A stretch of 64,000 nt of DNA from Cyclospora cayetanensis (lineage: Eukaryota > Apicomplexa > Conoidasida > Eucoccidiorida > Eimeriidae). The stretch lies in NCBI RefSeq assembly GCF_002999335.1, contig NW_020312121.1:1-64000 (forward strand), written 5' to 3'. Position 1 is the first letter of the stretch. The number at the start of each line of letters is the position of its first letter. The notes beneath the pieces are model-generated. The model had not been told where the DNA came from, did no database searches, and was given only the letters and a program-made list of their open reading frames with translations. Made by a program: the position numbers and the translations under genes. Positions 62,325 to 64,000 of this stretch are shown in pieces.

Positions 62325-64000
62325 TCACTGAGCGTGGGGTCTTGTCATGAGCTGAGTGTCTTCAGCCTTCCAGGCGTTTTTGGTCCTCAGCCTTTTAAGT
62401 AAGAGGGCGCGCCAGGCTGCTACTGTGGCCATGCACCCAAGCACTGCCAAGCCTGTCAAGATGACCCACCCGGCACCGCTTCTGTAGCTGCTGGAGGATT
62501 CATCTGTTGCTTCAGAGATCCCAGCTAGCAAGTTGTTGCCCAGGACTCTTCCAACCGCCTCGTTGGGGGCCGCGGTGTTGGCCGACCCAACGGTAGAGCG
62601 GTGGAGAATTGAGCCAACGTGGGTGTGGCTGCTTGACTCCTGTTGCTCTCGCCGACGCTTGTCATTATGATGGTGCTCGTGTTTCTGGTGTTCATGGTGG
62701 TGGTGGCGCCTGTGGTATTTGTTGTGGTGCTTGTGGCTGTGGTCGTTCTTGGTAGAGTTTGTGGTGTCGTTGAGCGCAGACGCCAATATTACCGGTAGCA
62801 GTAGCCCGAAGATAGCTGTAAAGAATGAATCCGCCGGGCTTCCTGGGGACGCGCCCCCTTGCGCTGCCTGCGTAGAGCCACGCCTCAGTTTAGGACTTGA
62901 AAGCTCACCAGAGCGCCCTCTATGCACTACACGGCTGTTCGCAGTGAAGACAGGAGCTGACCCTGGCCTATGGTATACATCTACCACGGGCACCATAAAA
63001 CTGCCTTGGCTGAGCCCAAGAGATGTATGCTGTTCAGACGCTAAAATTGCATGGTCGCTCTCAGCCCTGCAAGCAAATGGCCAACCATAAGTGTTCAAGC
63101 AAACAAAGCAAATATGCCAGCAAGCACAAAGGACAGCACCGTTCACGTGAACACTATGCACTTGTGCATGGTCGTGGCTCTGAAGAGTGTAGCACCTTCC
63201 TACAGACTGCTTCCAAGAGTCCGCGAATGCTTACAGGTCGTCCAAAAGTTCCACCTGCAGCAGAACTACTCCTAAGGCACTTATGTTGAACGTCAGAGAC
63301 TGCCTGTCTCCGCTATTCAGGCGCCACCTCTTTTTTGTCCAAGCCTGGGATATCTGAAGGGGTACGGGCCTATGCAGTCCGCACCATCGCTGCACTTCAG
63401 CGTGCGACACATCCACTGATAAAGCCTCAGTTCTCCAGTTAAATAGAGCCAGTATGTAGTCGCCATCGGCCAGCTGTCTGTACAGCACATCCACGGGCCC
63501 AGTGCCTTGGATACGATTCACTGCAGGTATTCCACACACTGAATGCTACTTCAGTAAGTCAATAGCGGATTGGCGCATGCAGTGCCCGCGCTGAAAGCCT
63601 ACTCAGACACTGACTGTCGCGTTTCCTGCTGGAGAATTCTTGTTTGAGCATCGTATCATTAATGTGAAACTATCGTGTGGCAGATTTCATATGTTGCTTT
63701 GCTCGCATGCTCATCTTCTGATATCTGGCTCCCGCTGTTGTGAAGTGTACACAGACTCCTTACCACTTGTGTTCACCTGGTCCGTCGCTGCAGTCAAAAG
63801 AACGTTGTCTTCTAGCAGCTTAGCTGCCACACAGAATAGAACGCCGAATCATACATAAAGTCGCGTAGACGGTAAGCGCTCTTCGTGTGCACCAGCAGCA
63901 TCATAGATTCTATACTGGGAGCTACTCTACTTATTGTGAGCTGTTTCGATGTGGCAAACTCTAAGAACATCCTATGCACCCATGAAATCTTACCCTGCTG
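62325..64000 (-). CDS. GH27 alpha-galactosidase-like protein, 3' part, with His-rich membrane-anchored tail
   Basis: Partial; the 5' end lies beyond the window. Minus-strand exons 63823-63764, 63520-63235 and 63066-62325 join in consistent phase; a further exon probably ends at about 63994. The first two encode the end of a melibiase/GH27-type glycosidase: LLEDNVLLTAATDQVN (family NxxxIAxxQD position), GTGPVDVLYRQLADGDYILA, then a beta-sandwich ending GVVLLQVELL. The catalytic Asp residues would lie upstream, outside the window. The last exon adds about 245 residues: a linker, a hydrophobic stretch (FFTAIFGLLLPVILASAL), a strongly His-rich segment (about 62640-62745), a Ser-rich part, and a C-terminal helix (WVILTGLAVLGCMATVAAW) followed by basic residues. 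This suggests a type I membrane-bound enzyme. The GH27 assignment rests only on the C-terminal domain. Confidence 0.6.

Overview
The window looks like nuclear DNA of an apicomplexan coccidian, most probably an Eimeria species or a close relative. Three things support this. Genes are split by many short GT-AG introns. CAG/GCA triplet runs occur in exons, where they encode Ala, Ser or Gln tracts, and in introns. The gene set (kelch-phosphatase PPKL, parasite-type NTPase, MetAP2, CTP synthase) also fits. I built exon models by hand from splice consensus and reading-phase continuity. Species is inferred, not proven.

Layout. 1-2406: triplet-rich upstream DNA with an AT hairpin-like inverted repeat. 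2407-9481 (+): an 18-exon PPKL-type Ser/Thr phosphatase with six N-terminal kelch repeats. 10571-13484 (-): methionine aminopeptidase 2 in seven exons, convergent with PPKL, with a 35-bp minisatellite in one intron. 13881-15079 (-): candidate exons of an unrecognised protein, head-to-head with the next gene. 15212-24324 (+): an 11-exon amino acid/auxin permease-family transporter of about 1440 residues, with a loop of roughly 790 residues before its last membrane helix. 26177-41871 (+): one or two very large, low-complexity, Ala-rich hypothetical genes ending in a coiled coil and a membrane segment.

Near 42 kb the character changes. Triplet and dinucleotide repeats almost vanish and gene density falls. 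From about 43.4 to 49.2 kb lies a decayed minus-strand Ty3/gypsy-type LTR retroelement: RT, RNase H and integrase relics in the expected order, flanked by a diverged direct repeat that could be its LTRs.

The rest is repeat-poor and holds compact genes: CTP synthase (50143-52691, +), a secreted NTPase/apyrase (55901-58642, +), a secreted Sec14/CRAL-TRIO-like protein (60676-61671, +), and the 3' part of a GH27 alpha-galactosidase-like gene (62325 to the window end, -) with a His-rich, membrane-anchored C-terminal extension. I see no operon-like organisation. The best functional themes are nucleotide metabolism (CTP synthase, NTPase), secreted or membrane proteins, and cell-architecture signalling (PPKL).
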